In this document: positions 24,587-33,283 of the stretch, piece by piece | How the letters are laid out: each line of letters begins with the position of its first letter | Numbering within the stretch: position 1 is the stretch's first letter | Assembly (NCBI GenBank): GCA_017307735.1 | Contig: JAFKGR010000003.1 | Location: 62,001 to 126,000 of the forward strand | From: Chitinophagaceae bacterium | Lineage (GTDB): Bacteria; Bacteroidota; Bacteroidia; Chitinophagales; Chitinophagaceae | Reading direction: 5' to 3' | DNA: 64,000 nt | Made by a program: the position numbers and the translations under genes | Notes under the pieces: generated by a model | Told to the model about the DNA's origin: nothing | Database searches by the model: none | What the model saw: only the letters and a program-made list of their open reading frames with translations

Positions 24587-25948
24587 ATGTTGTACACAAA
24601 ATACCTCAACAGGATTTTAACCCTCTCAATCATTTTCAACTTTTCTCTTTTCCCGCTTTTATCCAGGGCACAGAAAAACCAACAAAACCAGGAACCGGAA
24701 AACTCTTTCATTTTTTCCGGGCAATTGCGGCCCCGATTGGAATTCAGAGATGGCAATTTTCAGCCGCTGGTCAAGGGCCAGGATCCGGCTGCACTGATCA
24801 GTGAAAGAATCCGTTTTAAAATGGATTACCATTACAAGGATTTTCTCACGGTGAGGTTGTCTCCGCAAACTGTGGGTGTTTGGGGACAGGAAGCCATGGT
24901 TCAGGGTGCTGAAAACAGCGGCAACAAAATTGCTTTCTTTGAAGCATGGTCACAATTGAAATTAAGCCCAAACTGGGATGTCAGACTGGGCCGGCAGGTA
25001 ATCTCCCTTGATGACGAACGCATGTTTGGAGAACTTGATTGGGCCCAGGGTGCACGTGCACACGATGCATTGTCATTTTTCTTTCACAAAAATAATTACG
25101 AAGTAAAAAGTTTCTTTGCCTACAACCAGAATTACAAAACCAATTATGCAGACAATCTGAATAATCCAACCGGAAATCTTTATAACACAAATGATGCGTT
25201 TCCTTACAAATGGATGCAAACCGTTTGGGCAGGATTGCCGGTTAGCAAAACATCAAAACTCACTTTCCTGTTTACCAATCTCGGATTGCAAAATGCAATA
25301 CCTCAATCCCCGTCGGGTACTTATTTTTCACAAACCTATGGAGCCAATCTTTTTCATACCGGTGAAAGGTGGGGCGTCAATATCTCCGCTTATTACCAGG
25401 GTGGAAAGAATATTGCCAATACCAACACAAGCGCATATTTGCTCGCAGCCAATGTCAGTTACAAACCTGACACAAAATGGAATGTGGGCATTGGAAGTGA
25501 TTGGCTGAGCGGAAATGACGTGGGTACACCTTCTTCAAAAAATAATGTTTTCAATCCCTATTTTCAGACAGGTCACAAATTTTACGGATCGATGGATTAT
25601 TTCGCTAACGGCAGTTCCATCAAAGGGGCTGGCCTTACGGACAGTTATTTAAAAGTGAACTACAACGCCAATGAGAAACTTTCATTGAACGTGGCCATTC
25701 ATCAATTCACAACACCCAATGACATCAGGGATGTAAACAGGGAGTACAATCAAAACCTCGGTCAGGAAACCGATCTCGGATTTGGCTACAAAGTCAACAA
25801 ATTCGTCAGCATGACGGGAGGTTATTCCTTTTACCTGACAAACACAAGCCTGAGATTTTTGAAAGGGACTGTTGGCGGAAGGAACTATCAGCAATGGGCA
25901 TGGTTTTCGATAAATGTTACACCTACATTTTTTAAAGCAAAATGGTAA
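24587..25948 (+). CDS. Alginate-export-family outer-membrane porin
   Basis: This 453-residue barrel of the alginate export (AlgE-like) family has a signal peptide ending about residue 29 (LLSRAQ). It then shows FSGQLRPRLEFRDG and the conserved WSQLKLSPNWDVRLGRQVISLDDERMFGELDWAQGARAHDAL near residues 130-170. The rest is strand-rich to the final FSINVTPTFFKAKW. The family is widespread in Bacteroidota and is not limited to alginate. It lies 76 bases before nirK on the same strand with no visible promoter between, so it may be the outer-membrane pore for nitrite or another small anion used by NirK (inference). Confidence 0.85.
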   Translation: MLYTKYLNRILTLSIIFNFSLFPLLSRAQKNQQNQEPENSFIFSGQLRPRLEFRDGNFQPLVKGQDPAALISERIRFKMDYHYKDFLTVRLSPQTVGVWGQEAMVQGAENSGNKIAFFEAWSQLKLSPNWDVRLGRQVISLDDERMFGELDWAQGARAHDALSFFFHKNNYEVKSFFAYNQNYKTNYADNLNNPTGNLYNTNDAFPYKWMQTVWAGLPVSKTSKLTFLFTNLGLQNAIPQSPSGTYFSQTYGANLFHTGERWGVNISAYYQGGKNIANTNTSAYLLAANVSYKPDTKWNVGIGSDWLSGNDVGTPSSKNNVFNPYFQTGHKFYGSMDYFANGSSIKGAGLTDSYLKVNYNANEKLSLNVAIHQFTTPNDIRDVNREYNQNLGQETDLGFGYKVNKFVSMTGGYSFYLTNTSLRFLKGTVGGRNYQQWAWFSINVTPTFFKAKW

Positions 25949-26024
25949 AGTGTAATCCAAAAAATGAACTCTTTACAATGACAAATAATTATTTTCTTAA
26001 ACCGTAAGATTCTTAACAATTAAA

Positions 26025-27155
26025 ATGATAAAAATGAAAAACAAATTCGGGCTTCTCAAATCTGTTTCACTTTTAGGCCTGATTGTAATTCTCGGTTCCT
26101 GTAACATCACAGGAAACAAGTCGGGTGTCATCGACAAAACATATTCCGGAGACGGCGATGGTTTGCCAAGGGTACAGGAAGAATTGGTAGCACCACCGGG
26201 CATTCCAAAATTTGATCAAGTGGAAAAGGGCGGGCCAAAAATCATTGAAGTGACTTTGACCGCAGAAGAAAAAAAGATGGAAGTTGCCCCCGGCGATTCT
26301 ATCTGGGCCATGACCTTCAACGGTTCGGTACCCGCTCCTTTGATTGTAGCTCACGAAGGTGATTTTGTAGAACTGACATTAAAAAATCCGGCATCCAATA
26401 CACAAGGCCACAATATAGATTTCCACGCATCCACCGGGAAAATGGGTGGTGGAGATATTTCCCACGTGCAACCCGGCCAACAGGTTACTTTCCGTTTCAG
26501 GACTACACGTGCGGGAGCTTTCGTATATCACTGCGCTCCCGGCGGGTTGATGACACCGATGCATGTGGTTTCAGGAATGAATGGCGTGATTCTGGTTTTG
26601 CCAAAGAATGGACTGACAGACGAAAACGGGAATTCTGTAAAATTTGATACCGCTTTCTACATTGTGCAACAGGAATACTATTTGCCAAAAGGCCCGGATG
26701 GCAAAACCCTTGATTTTAAAACACCTGCGGAAAGCCTGAATGCCATGCAGGCATCTATGGAAAAACTGATACCTACAAATATAGTTTTCAATGGATATAA
26801 AGGATCTCTCACCGGCAAGAATGCATTGAATGCAAAGGTCGGGCAAAAGGTTTTGTTCATCAGCGCCGATGCCAATTCAGATACGCGCATGCACCTGATT
26901 GGCGGACACGCTGATTTGTACTGGCCTCTGGGAAAATTTCACAACAAACCTTTGGTTGATCTGGAAACATGGAACATCCCTGCGGGTTCAGCAGCTGCTG
27001 CATTGTACAGGTTCCGCGAACCGGGAGATTATGTATATCTCGATCACAATCTGATAGATGCCATTGCTTATGGAGCTATGGCGCAGATAAAAGTTTCAGG
27101 TAAGTGGGATAATTCCCTGATGAAAGTAATTTCCAAACCAGGTCCGATAAAGTAA
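26025..27155 (+). CDS. nirK: Copper nitrite reductase NirK (lipoprotein)
   Basis: NirK reduces nitrite to nitric oxide in the periplasm. The 376 residues include a lipobox LGSC (C26), so the enzyme is tethered to a membrane. The first cupredoxin domain has H129, D132 and H134 (HNIDFH), then H169/C170 and H180/M185 in the loop HCAPGGLMTPMHVVSGM. The second domain has H293 (LIGGHADLYW) and H339 (YLDHNLIDA). All type 1 and type 2 copper ligands plus the catalytic Asp are therefore present. Between C170 and H180 there are nine residues, one more than in the Alcaligenes-type enzyme, and Met takes the place of its Trp. No norB, nosZ or nirV genes lie nearby. An ATG three codons later could also be the start. 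Confidence 0.95.
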   Translation: MIKMKNKFGLLKSVSLLGLIVILGSCNITGNKSGVIDKTYSGDGDGLPRVQEELVAPPGIPKFDQVEKGGPKIIEVTLTAEEKKMEVAPGDSIWAMTFNGSVPAPLIVAHEGDFVELTLKNPASNTQGHNIDFHASTGKMGGGDISHVQPGQQVTFRFRTTRAGAFVYHCAPGGLMTPMHVVSGMNGVILVLPKNGLTDENGNSVKFDTAFYIVQQEYYLPKGPDGKTLDFKTPAESLNAMQASMEKLIPTNIVFNGYKGSLTGKNALNAKVGQKVLFISADANSDTRMHLIGGHADLYWPLGKFHNKPLVDLETWNIPAGSAAAALYRFREPGDYVYLDHNLIDAIAYGAMAQIKVSGKWDNSLMKVISKPGPIK

Positions 27156-27178
27156 GGCTGGAGAATTAAATTTTCAAA

Positions 27179-27215
27179 AAAACCTATAAGTCACAACGAT
27201 CTTATAGGTTTTTTT
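27179..27215 (+). terminator. Strong intrinsic terminator after nirK
   Basis: AACCTATAAG (27181-27190) pairs perfectly with CTTATAGGTT (27201-27210) around a 10-nt loop and is followed by five T beyond the stem. It closes the porin-nirK unit 25 bases after the stop codon. Confidence 0.9.
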
Positions 27216-27492
27216 GTACAGAATAAAACTGATTAAGAGTTCCGAATGCAGCACATTTAAGAATTACATTGAATGCGGCTTTGATCCCAATAGTAAATAC
27301 CCTTCGTTTAAACACCTTGCCACAAACTTTAATTACCGGGTTAAGTAAAATTCAATGGATGAAAGTTATTTTTTCTGAATAAATATGAAGTCCGGGAATC
27401 AGGAATTATAAATTAAAAAGGATTATCCATTTTCAGGCTAATTTATTAACTTGAAAAAAGAATAATCAATCCCTCCCATCAAGTCTGATTGG
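27216..27492. other. AT-rich gap between nirK terminator and HhH gene
   Basis: I see no ORF of note, RNA gene, strong promoter box or long repeat in this stretch. The promoter for the following HhH gene is presumably here but matches no clear TAnnTTTG box. Confidence 0.5.
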
Positions 27493-27771
27493 ATGACAGG
27501 AAAAAACAACACGATAAAATCATTGACCGCGATTCCGGGTGTCGGAAAATCCATCGCTGCAGACCTTTATAATATTGGCATCAGAAATGTTGAAGACTTG
27601 AGAGGAGAAGATGCACAATTGCTTTATGAAAGGTCAAATCAGTTTGCCGGCTGTATCCAGGACAGATGTTTACTTTATGTTTTCCGGTGTGCTGTTTATT
27701 TTGCCAATACCCCTGCCATTTTACACGATAAGGAGAAATTAAAATGGTGGAATTGGAAGGATAAAAAATAA
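27493..27771 (+). CDS. Helix-hairpin-helix protein (Cdd1/pathogenicity-locus family)
   Basis: This 92-residue protein begins with a helix-hairpin-helix segment, LTAIPGVGKSIAADLYNIGIRNVEDLRG, where PGVGKS is the nonspecific DNA-binding hairpin. The remainder (GCIQDRCLLYVFRCAVYFAN ... KLKWWNWKD) matches the Cdd1 family, a small group of unknown function first named from Clostridium difficile. There is no signal peptide. It has no evident operon partner. DNA binding is an inference from the HhH motif. Confidence 0.82.
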   Translation: MTGKNNTIKSLTAIPGVGKSIAADLYNIGIRNVEDLRGEDAQLLYERSNQFAGCIQDRCLLYVFRCAVYFANTPAILHDKEKLKWWNWKDKK

Positions 27772-27885
27772 ATACTGAAAGTTGTTAAAAATAATAACGA
27801 AATAATTAGTTGTAAATCCGGAAGCAACGGATAATAGTATCTTTAAGAAAACAAATTAATCATTATTCCTGACCAAAACATTTTT

Positions 27886-29121
27886 ATGAAAAAGATTGCC
27901 ATTTTCACTGGATGCCTGCTTCTCATGTCGGTTGTTGCATGCACAGCCGGAGATCCCAAAAAAGAAAATACTTCAGGGCCTGTCACGGATACTTTGCCGC
28001 CTGTTGAAACCAGTAAACCCAACACAAATTATTCACCGGCGTTTAAAGGACAAACCAGGATAAACGGGATGAAAACAAAAACGCCATTTACGGGGAAAGT
28101 TTTAACAGACAAGTTATCCCGGCCATGGGGAATGACGGCTTTACCGGATGGCCGCCTGTTGATTACACAAAAGGCCGGTACAATGGTAATCGTCAGTGCC
28201 ACCGGGAAAGTAAGCGACCCCATTACCGGAATACCCGGTGTAAATTCAAAAGGCCAGGGCGGATTACTCGGTATTACTTTAGATCCGGAATTCAGCAACA
28301 ACCGGATGGTTTACTGGGTTTTTTCAGAGAGCACTCCGGACGGCAACCTTACAGCCGTAGCCAAAGGAAGGCTGGCAAATAATGAAAAAACCATAGAGAA
28401 TGCACAAATAATCTATCGTGCTACGCCTGCTCACAACAGCAATCTGCATTATGGAGGACGGATTTTATTTGACAAGGATGGTTATCTTTTTGTGAGTACT
28501 GGCGAGAGATCTGATATACAAACGCGGCCGCAGGCTCAGCAATTGAATTCAGCGCTTGGAAAGGTTTTACGAATCACCAAAGAGGGCAAACCGGCTCCCG
28601 GAAATCCATTTGAAAATAAACCGGAAGACCACCCAGAAATCTGGTCTTATGGACATCGCAATGTGCAAGGGCTTGCTATTAATCCGGTGACCCGCGATTT
28701 GTGGGGATCAGAATTCGGTCCCCTTGGAGGTGATGAAATAAATCTGATAATGCCAGGTAAAAATTATGGATGGCCAACCATTACCTATGGCCTGGAATAT
28801 AGCGGCGCTACAATAGGTAACGGGATCACTCAAAAAGAAGGGATGGAACAGCCGGTGTATTATTGGGATCCGGTGATTTCACCAAGCGGTATGGTTTTTT
28901 GCAGCAGTGCCAATATTCCTGAATGGAAAAATAATCTGTTTGTCTGCGGGCTTAGCGGCCAGCATATTGCGAGGTTAAGAATTGAAAATAACAGGGTGAC
29001 GGGAGAAGAAAGGATTCTTTCGAAAGAGGGGCAACGATTTCGCGACATCATTCAGGGGAAAGATGGAAATCTATATACGGTGACAGATCAGGGGAGATTG
29101 TATAAGTTGGAGAAAAAATAA
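27886..29121 (+). CDS. PQQ-dependent aldose/sorbosone dehydrogenase (lipoprotein)
   Basis: This 411-residue soluble PQQ sugar dehydrogenase of the YliI/Asd type oxidises aldoses to lactones in the periplasm, passing electrons to quinone or cytochrome. A lipobox (VVAC, C19) anchors it. The six-bladed propeller shows LSRPWGMTALPDGRLLITQKAG, GQGGLLGITLDPEF, HYGGRILFDKDGYLFVSTGE (His near the catalytic site) and WSYGHRNVQGLAINP. The C-terminal part (GLSGQHIARLRIENNRV, FRDIIQGKDGNLY) is family-typical. PQQ biosynthesis genes are absent from the window, so PQQ may be scavenged or made elsewhere. The gene stands alone with a large 3' gap. Confidence 0.92.
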   Translation: MKKIAIFTGCLLLMSVVACTAGDPKKENTSGPVTDTLPPVETSKPNTNYSPAFKGQTRINGMKTKTPFTGKVLTDKLSRPWGMTALPDGRLLITQKAGTMVIVSATGKVSDPITGIPGVNSKGQGGLLGITLDPEFSNNRMVYWVFSESTPDGNLTAVAKGRLANNEKTIENAQIIYRATPAHNSNLHYGGRILFDKDGYLFVSTGERSDIQTRPQAQQLNSALGKVLRITKEGKPAPGNPFENKPEDHPEIWSYGHRNVQGLAINPVTRDLWGSEFGPLGGDEINLIMPGKNYGWPTITYGLEYSGATIGNGITQKEGMEQPVYYWDPVISPSGMVFCSSANIPEWKNNLFVCGLSGQHIARLRIENNRVTGEERILSKEGQRFRDIIQGKDGNLYTVTDQGRLYKLEKK

Positions 29122-29142
29122 ACTATTCCGACTCTAACCCGG

Positions 29143-29175
29143 ATTTTGCAGTAGTACTAAAAGCTACTGCAAAAT
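29143..29175. repeat. 12-bp perfect inverted repeat after the PQQ dehydrogenase
   Basis: ATTTTGCAGTAG and CTACTGCAAAAT enclose a 9-nt spacer, 21 bases after the stop codon. There is no T-run, so it may be a 3' stabilising hairpin. The remaining gap up to the HtrA terminator shows no gene. Confidence 0.6.
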
Positions 29176-29470
29176 GCGTAAGGGGTTGTGGGAAACATTC
29201 CGGTAACCCGAATTAGAAAATCTTTGCGAAAATATTTTATTTGAGCATTAGGCTTTCTTAGCCGCTTTGCAGCCAATTGCAAAATTTGGGTTTAAACACG
29301 CGATGAAAGAAAAATCCTACAGCAATAAATGAATCCAAAAAATTGAAAACTTTTAAGCACAGCGAACCGTCAATAGATATTTGATTGATGGAATAATTTG
29401 TCTATATGCAACGCTCATCTGGAAATTTCACCCGTAGCTTGTAAAACCTATACTATGAATGGCGTATAAA

Positions 29471-29516
29471 AAAGACGGCTGTAAAATTTTAATTATTTAC
29501 AGCCGTCTTTTTTTTT
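29471..29516. terminator. Bidirectional terminator serving degP
   Basis: A perfect 15-bp stem (29471-29485 with 29496-29510) with a 10-nt loop is flanked by T-runs in both directions. It lies 25-70 bases past the degP stop on the minus strand, and can also stop plus-strand read-through. Confidence 0.92.
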
Positions 29517-29540
29517 AAATTCTATTAATGCTTATACTAC

Positions 29541-31067
29541 CTACTGCTGGCCAAATTCCAGGGGGTATTCAAATATTTCACTATAACCAGGATAAACACC
29601 TGAGATGGTTACCTGGTTGCTATTACCAATCGCATTCTTCAAATCATCCAGGTTTTTCACTGTCTTCCCGTTGGCTTTGGTTATAATAAATCCATCACGC
29701 ATCCTTGTCTGGTCATTCAACACCCCATCATTGATTTTCTTTACTATCACTCCTCCTTCCAATCCCAATGACTTGGATCTTGCAGCATCCAGATTCTGCA
29801 ATTGGGCGCCAAACTTATCTTCCAATGCATCGGATTTCACAATTGCATAGTTGCCTGCATTATTTTTTAGTGTAGCCGTAACTGTTATTAACTTGTCGCC
29901 TCTTTGAACTGTTACGGGTACTTTATCACCAGGGCGGAAATGACTTAACTGTTCCTGAAGTTCAGGACCTGTGGCAATATTAGCGTTTCCTATCTTGCGG
30001 ATCTGATCTCCGACCTTGATACCAGCCTGAGCTGCTGCACCGTCCTTTACCAAATCCTGAATATAAACACCATCAACAGATTCCGGAATTTTGGCTTGTT
30101 CCTTTTCACTGCTCGACATGCCGCTTGCATCCACATACATAGCGCCAAGATAACCTCTCTGAACACTTCCGTATTTAATCAAATCATTTACTACTTTCTT
30201 TACGATATCAACAGGGATGGCGTAGCTGTATCCACTGTAATAACCGGTGGGTGACGCGATGGCCGAGTTGATACCAATCAACTGTCCGTTCGTATTAATC
30301 AGCGCACCACCGCTGTTACCGGGGTTTACGGCAGCATCTGTTTGCAGATAAGATTCAACTGCATATTTATTTGAACCATCAGGGCCGCTGTTCAAACCGA
30401 GAGATTGTCCCTTTGCACTGATGATTCCTGCAGTAACTGTAGCATTCAGTGTAAGAGGATATCCGATAGCCAATACCCATTGGCCAATCTGTACATCGGC
30501 GCTGTTACCATAAAGAAGGAACGGCAAATTGCTGGCATCAATTTTTATCACAGCAAGATCATAATTCGGATCAGCAGCTATCACTTTTGCCTTGTACGTT
30601 TTACCCGTGCTCGCTGTAACTGTGATATCATCGGCGCCGGCTACCACATGGTTATTGGTAACAATATATCCATCAGAGCTAATGATAACGCCACTTCCAG
30701 AGGCTCTTTGAGGAAGCATCCTTTGCGGGCTTTGTCCAAAAAATTGTTGGAATAAATCATCCGGAAACATTTGGGAGAATGGATTATTTCCTCTTTGATT
30801 CGGAAGATTATTGCTAATCTGTTTTGGGTTTGTTTTAGTTTTAATATGTACCACTGTTGGAATAGCTGCTTTGGCAGCCTCTACAAAATCAGACGGCCCT
30901 GCAAATTTGCCATTAGAATCAAAGAAGCCCGCATAATTTGCCGGAACTTTTGAGTTCACAAAATTCAAACTGTTCGGCGAAGAATAAAACTTTGAATAAC
31001 CGAACATTACTGCCAGGGAAGTAACTGCACTAATCAGGACAGTAAATAACACATTTCTCGTTTTCAT
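29541..31067 (-). CDS. degP: Periplasmic serine protease/chaperone DegP (HtrA family)
   Basis: This 508-residue HtrA protein degrades or refolds misfolded envelope proteins. An N-terminal hydrophobic segment (8-25) acts as a signal or anchor. The trypsin-like domain contains the triad His (IVTNNHVVAGAD), Asp (NYDLAVIKID) and Ser (VNPGNSGGALIN). Two PDZ domains follow, at about 295-390 (YIQDLVKDGAAAQAGIKVGDQI) and 410-500 (GGVIVKKINDGVL). The length is right for the two-PDZ form. No sigma-E or CpxR type genes are nearby. It is a single gene with a strong terminator. Confidence 0.94.
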   Translation of the reverse strand: MKTRNVLFTVLISAVTSLAVMFGYSKFYSSPNSLNFVNSKVPANYAGFFDSNGKFAGPSDFVEAAKAAIPTVVHIKTKTNPKQISNNLPNQRGNNPFSQMFPDDLFQQFFGQSPQRMLPQRASGSGVIISSDGYIVTNNHVVAGADDITVTASTGKTYKAKVIAADPNYDLAVIKIDASNLPFLLYGNSADVQIGQWVLAIGYPLTLNATVTAGIISAKGQSLGLNSGPDGSNKYAVESYLQTDAAVNPGNSGGALINTNGQLIGINSAIASPTGYYSGYSYAIPVDIVKKVVNDLIKYGSVQRGYLGAMYVDASGMSSSEKEQAKIPESVDGVYIQDLVKDGAAAQAGIKVGDQIRKIGNANIATGPELQEQLSHFRPGDKVPVTVQRGDKLITVTATLKNNAGNYAIVKSDALEDKFGAQLQNLDAARSKSLGLEGGVIVKKINDGVLNDQTRMRDGFIITKANGKTVKNLDDLKNAIGNSNQVTISGVYPGYSEIFEYPLEFGQQ

Positions 31068-31268
31068 AATCTAAAATTTTTGTTGCTTCAATCTTTAACG
31101 CTCTATCAAATCGTATGCCTCAACCATAAAAATAAAATAGAGTGGATACCATTTTATACAAGTTATTTACAATTAACAATAAATTACACCGCCTTGCTAT
31201 TTGTCATTTTCAGGCGCCATCCAACACATAAATTCATGCACTTTGATTTATAAATCTCTTAAGAAAAT

Positions 31269-32264
31269 TCAGATGGACAAAAGAAATTGCATAGTGTCCA
31301 CGCCATCAGCATAATCAAAAAGCCCCGTTTCCTGCGCTCTCCCGAATTCAATGTGCCCCTTACCTACAACACACTGAATCGATTCTTCTTTCATCAATTT
31401 ATTTTCAAGCTCATCGATAGAATTATAGTAAGTATAATATAATTCACTTACCGGAGAAAAAAGATGATCACCTTCCACCAGCACCAGACAATCATTACAC
31501 ATATACTTCCTGTCATTCATGATTAATATGGCAAGGTGATAATCGTAATTATTCTTAAATTTTACATGATCTTTCAACGAATCATATTTCTTAAATGCAT
31601 TGAGCAATGGAACAAAATCGTAATCCTTCGGTACAAATAATTGCGTAACATTTCTGCATCCCAATCCAAAATACAAAAACACATCATCAGCAAGAGATTT
31701 TAATTCCTCCTCAGACTCTCCGCCAGTCAGAACAGCAACCGATGTTTTGTTTTTTCTGATAACAGAAGGATATTTTCCAAAATAATATTCAAAGTATCTG
31801 GATGTATTGTTGCTACCGGTAGCAATATAGGCATTGCACTCTTTCAGCATTTCGGAAATAGTAACCAGGTTTGCAATGTCCTGATCAAAGCAGATCAGTT
31901 TATCCACCAGCTTTTTGAACATCACTTTATCCTTGTCAGATAATTTCAAGTAGGCATGGTGGCCGGTTATAAAAACACAAAGAAAGTCGTGAAACCCAAC
32001 AAGAGGTATGTTTCCCGCCATAATGATACCCACCTTCTTTGATTCAATATTTTCATCGAGATGATAATGACGGATCCAGAGGTCCAGTTTTTCTTCATCC
32101 AGATATTGGTCAACAATACTTTTTATTCTATGTTTCAAAAATTCTTTTGTAAACCATTTGTTATTTTCATAAGCTTCTTTCATGGCTGATTCCAGTTCCT
32201 CACTTTCTTCAGAGAGCCAGTCCTTCAGCTTTTGCAATGCTTCTATTCTTTTTGCCAATTTCAT
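31269..32264 (-). CDS. LuxC-like acyl-CoA reductase
   Basis: This 331-residue aldehyde-dehydrogenase-like protein of the LuxC family reduces acyl-CoA to fatty aldehyde with NADPH through an acyl-enzyme on cysteine. The expected nucleophile is C203 in YFGLGCRNVTQLFVP, and the nucleotide-binding section has IMAGNIPLVGFHDFL near residues 81-95. It is shorter than LuxC (about 480), so the N-terminal acyl-binding part is reduced. It is divergent from a ferredoxin gene across 101 bases, an arrangement I associate with Bacteroidota genomes, but the pathway is not known. No signal peptide; cytosolic. Confidence 0.82.
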   Translation of the reverse strand: MKLAKRIEALQKLKDWLSEESEELESAMKEAYENNKWFTKEFLKHRIKSIVDQYLDEEKLDLWIRHYHLDENIESKKVGIIMAGNIPLVGFHDFLCVFITGHHAYLKLSDKDKVMFKKLVDKLICFDQDIANLVTISEMLKECNAYIATGSNNTSRYFEYYFGKYPSVIRKNKTSVAVLTGGESEEELKSLADDVFLYFGLGCRNVTQLFVPKDYDFVPLLNAFKKYDSLKDHVKFKNNYDYHLAILIMNDRKYMCNDCLVLVEGDHLFSPVSELYYTYYNSIDELENKLMKEESIQCVVGKGHIEFGRAQETGLFDYADGVDTMQFLLSI

Positions 32265-32287
32265 AAAAAAGGGATACCTATCTTTTT

Positions 32288-32295
32288 TATATTTG
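32288..32295 (+). promoter_or_regulatory. -7 box of the ferredoxin gene (TATATTTG)
   Basis: A perfect TAnnTTTG match, giving a leader of about 65 bases before the ferredoxin ATG. It lies 24 bases from the divergent acyl-CoA reductase start, so the two genes share control space. Confidence 0.55.
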
Positions 32296-32365
32296 TGTTT
32301 AAATCAGTGCCAGCAAAATTCGTTAATAATTCTGTTGGTTTTCCAATAAATTAAATACTCAAAAA

Positions 32366-32716
32366 ATGGCTATCAAAATAACCGAAGAATGTATCAATTG
32401 TGGCGCCTGTGAACCTGAATGCCCGAACAACGCAATTTATGAAGGTGGCGTGGAATGGGCTTTCTCAGACGGCACCGCTCTCAAAGGCGACGTAACACGC
32501 ATGGATGGCACCGTCATCGATGCAGATCAAAGAATGGAACCCATCGCAACAGATGTTTATTATATTGTTCCTGATAAGTGCACCGAATGTCAGGGTTTTC
32601 ATGAAGAACCCCAGTGTGCCGCAGTTTGCCCGGTGGATTGTTGCATACCCGATGAATTATACAGGGAAACAGTCGAGGAACTTTTAGCAAAAAAGGATAA
32701 ATTGCATGGTAAATGA
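32366..32716 (+). CDS. 4Fe-4S dicluster ferredoxin
   Basis: This 116-residue electron carrier has two cluster motifs: [16 protein letters not shown] at the N-terminus and [22 protein letters not shown] near residue 73. The second has a longer insertion between its cysteines, as in the YfhL-like group. About forty residues separate the clusters. It is cytosolic. It faces the LuxC-like reductase across a shared intergenic region, which makes it a candidate electron partner for that pathway (inference). A terminator follows about 50 bases after its stop. Confidence 0.93.
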   Translation: MAIKITEECINCGACEPECPNNAIYEGGVEWAFSDGTALKGDVTRMDGTVIDADQRMEPIATDVYYIVPDKCTECQGFHEEPQCAAVCPVDCCIPDELYRETVEELLAKKDKLHGK

Positions 32717-32765
32717 TTAATAAAGGTGCAATACCTACAAAAGCAGGTGATATTTCCTGTTACAG

Positions 32766-32804
32766 GAGCGAAGGATTTTATAAAACCTTCGCTTCTTATT
32801 TTTG
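32766..32804 (+). terminator. Terminator after ferredoxin overlapping the next promoter
   Basis: GCGAAGG (32768-32774) pairs with CCTTCGC (32786-32792) around an A/T loop and is followed by TTCTTATTTTTG. The same T-rich tract supplies a TATTTTTG box for the next gene. Confidence 0.6.
32797..32804 (+). promoter_or_regulatory. -7 box of the NTF2-like lipoprotein (TATTTTTG)
   Basis: A perfect TAnnTTTG match ending 7 bases before the ATG. It lies inside the U-tract of the ferredoxin terminator, and predicts a near-leaderless mRNA. Confidence 0.42.
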
Positions 32805-32811
32805 ATGCATT

Positions 32812-33276
32812 ATGAAACAAAGTTTTAAGGTATTGTTCTTTGGTTTTTCCGTTTTGATGTTCATTTCGTGTAATGAACAAAACCAATCTCGTGCGGAGGA
32901 AATTGCATCGCCGGCCCAGCTTATGCAGGCGGACAATGATTTCTCTAAAATGAGCGAAGAAAAAGGGATGAGAAAAGCTTTCACACATTTTATGGCCAGA
33001 GAAGGTGTTTTGTTACGTCCCGATGAGCGTCCGATGATCGGCGCTGATGCAATTCAATATATCAGTGAAGTTGACGACAGTGATTATTCAGTTTTATGGC
33101 ATCCAATCCGTGCTGATATCAGCGATGACGGTCAACTTGGATATACGTATGGGATTTATGAAGTGAAAACAAAAGACACAACCGTTGAAGGCACCTATAT
33201 AAATGTTTGGAAAAAACAAAACGGCCAGTGGAAATTTGTGATAAACACAGGTAACCAGGGGCTTTCACCAGAATAG
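32812..33276 (+). CDS. NTF2/SnoaL-like lipoprotein (DUF4440 type)
   Basis: This 154-residue protein has a lipobox FISC (C20), so it is anchored in a membrane. The mature part looks like a cone-shaped NTF2-like domain: MQADNDFSKMSEEKGMRKAFTHFMAREGVLLRPDERPMIGADAI and a C-terminal YINVWKKQNGQWKFVINTG. Such domains bind small molecules or act as simple isomerases or lyases; here no catalytic residues can be named. It lies 7 bases before ddl on the same strand and may share its transcript. Confidence 0.75.
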   Translation: MKQSFKVLFFGFSVLMFISCNEQNQSRAEEIASPAQLMQADNDFSKMSEEKGMRKAFTHFMAREGVLLRPDERPMIGADAIQYISEVDDSDYSVLWHPIRADISDDGQLGYTYGIYEVKTKDTTVEGTYINVWKKQNGQWKFVINTGNQGLSPE

Positions 33277-33283
33277 AATAATT

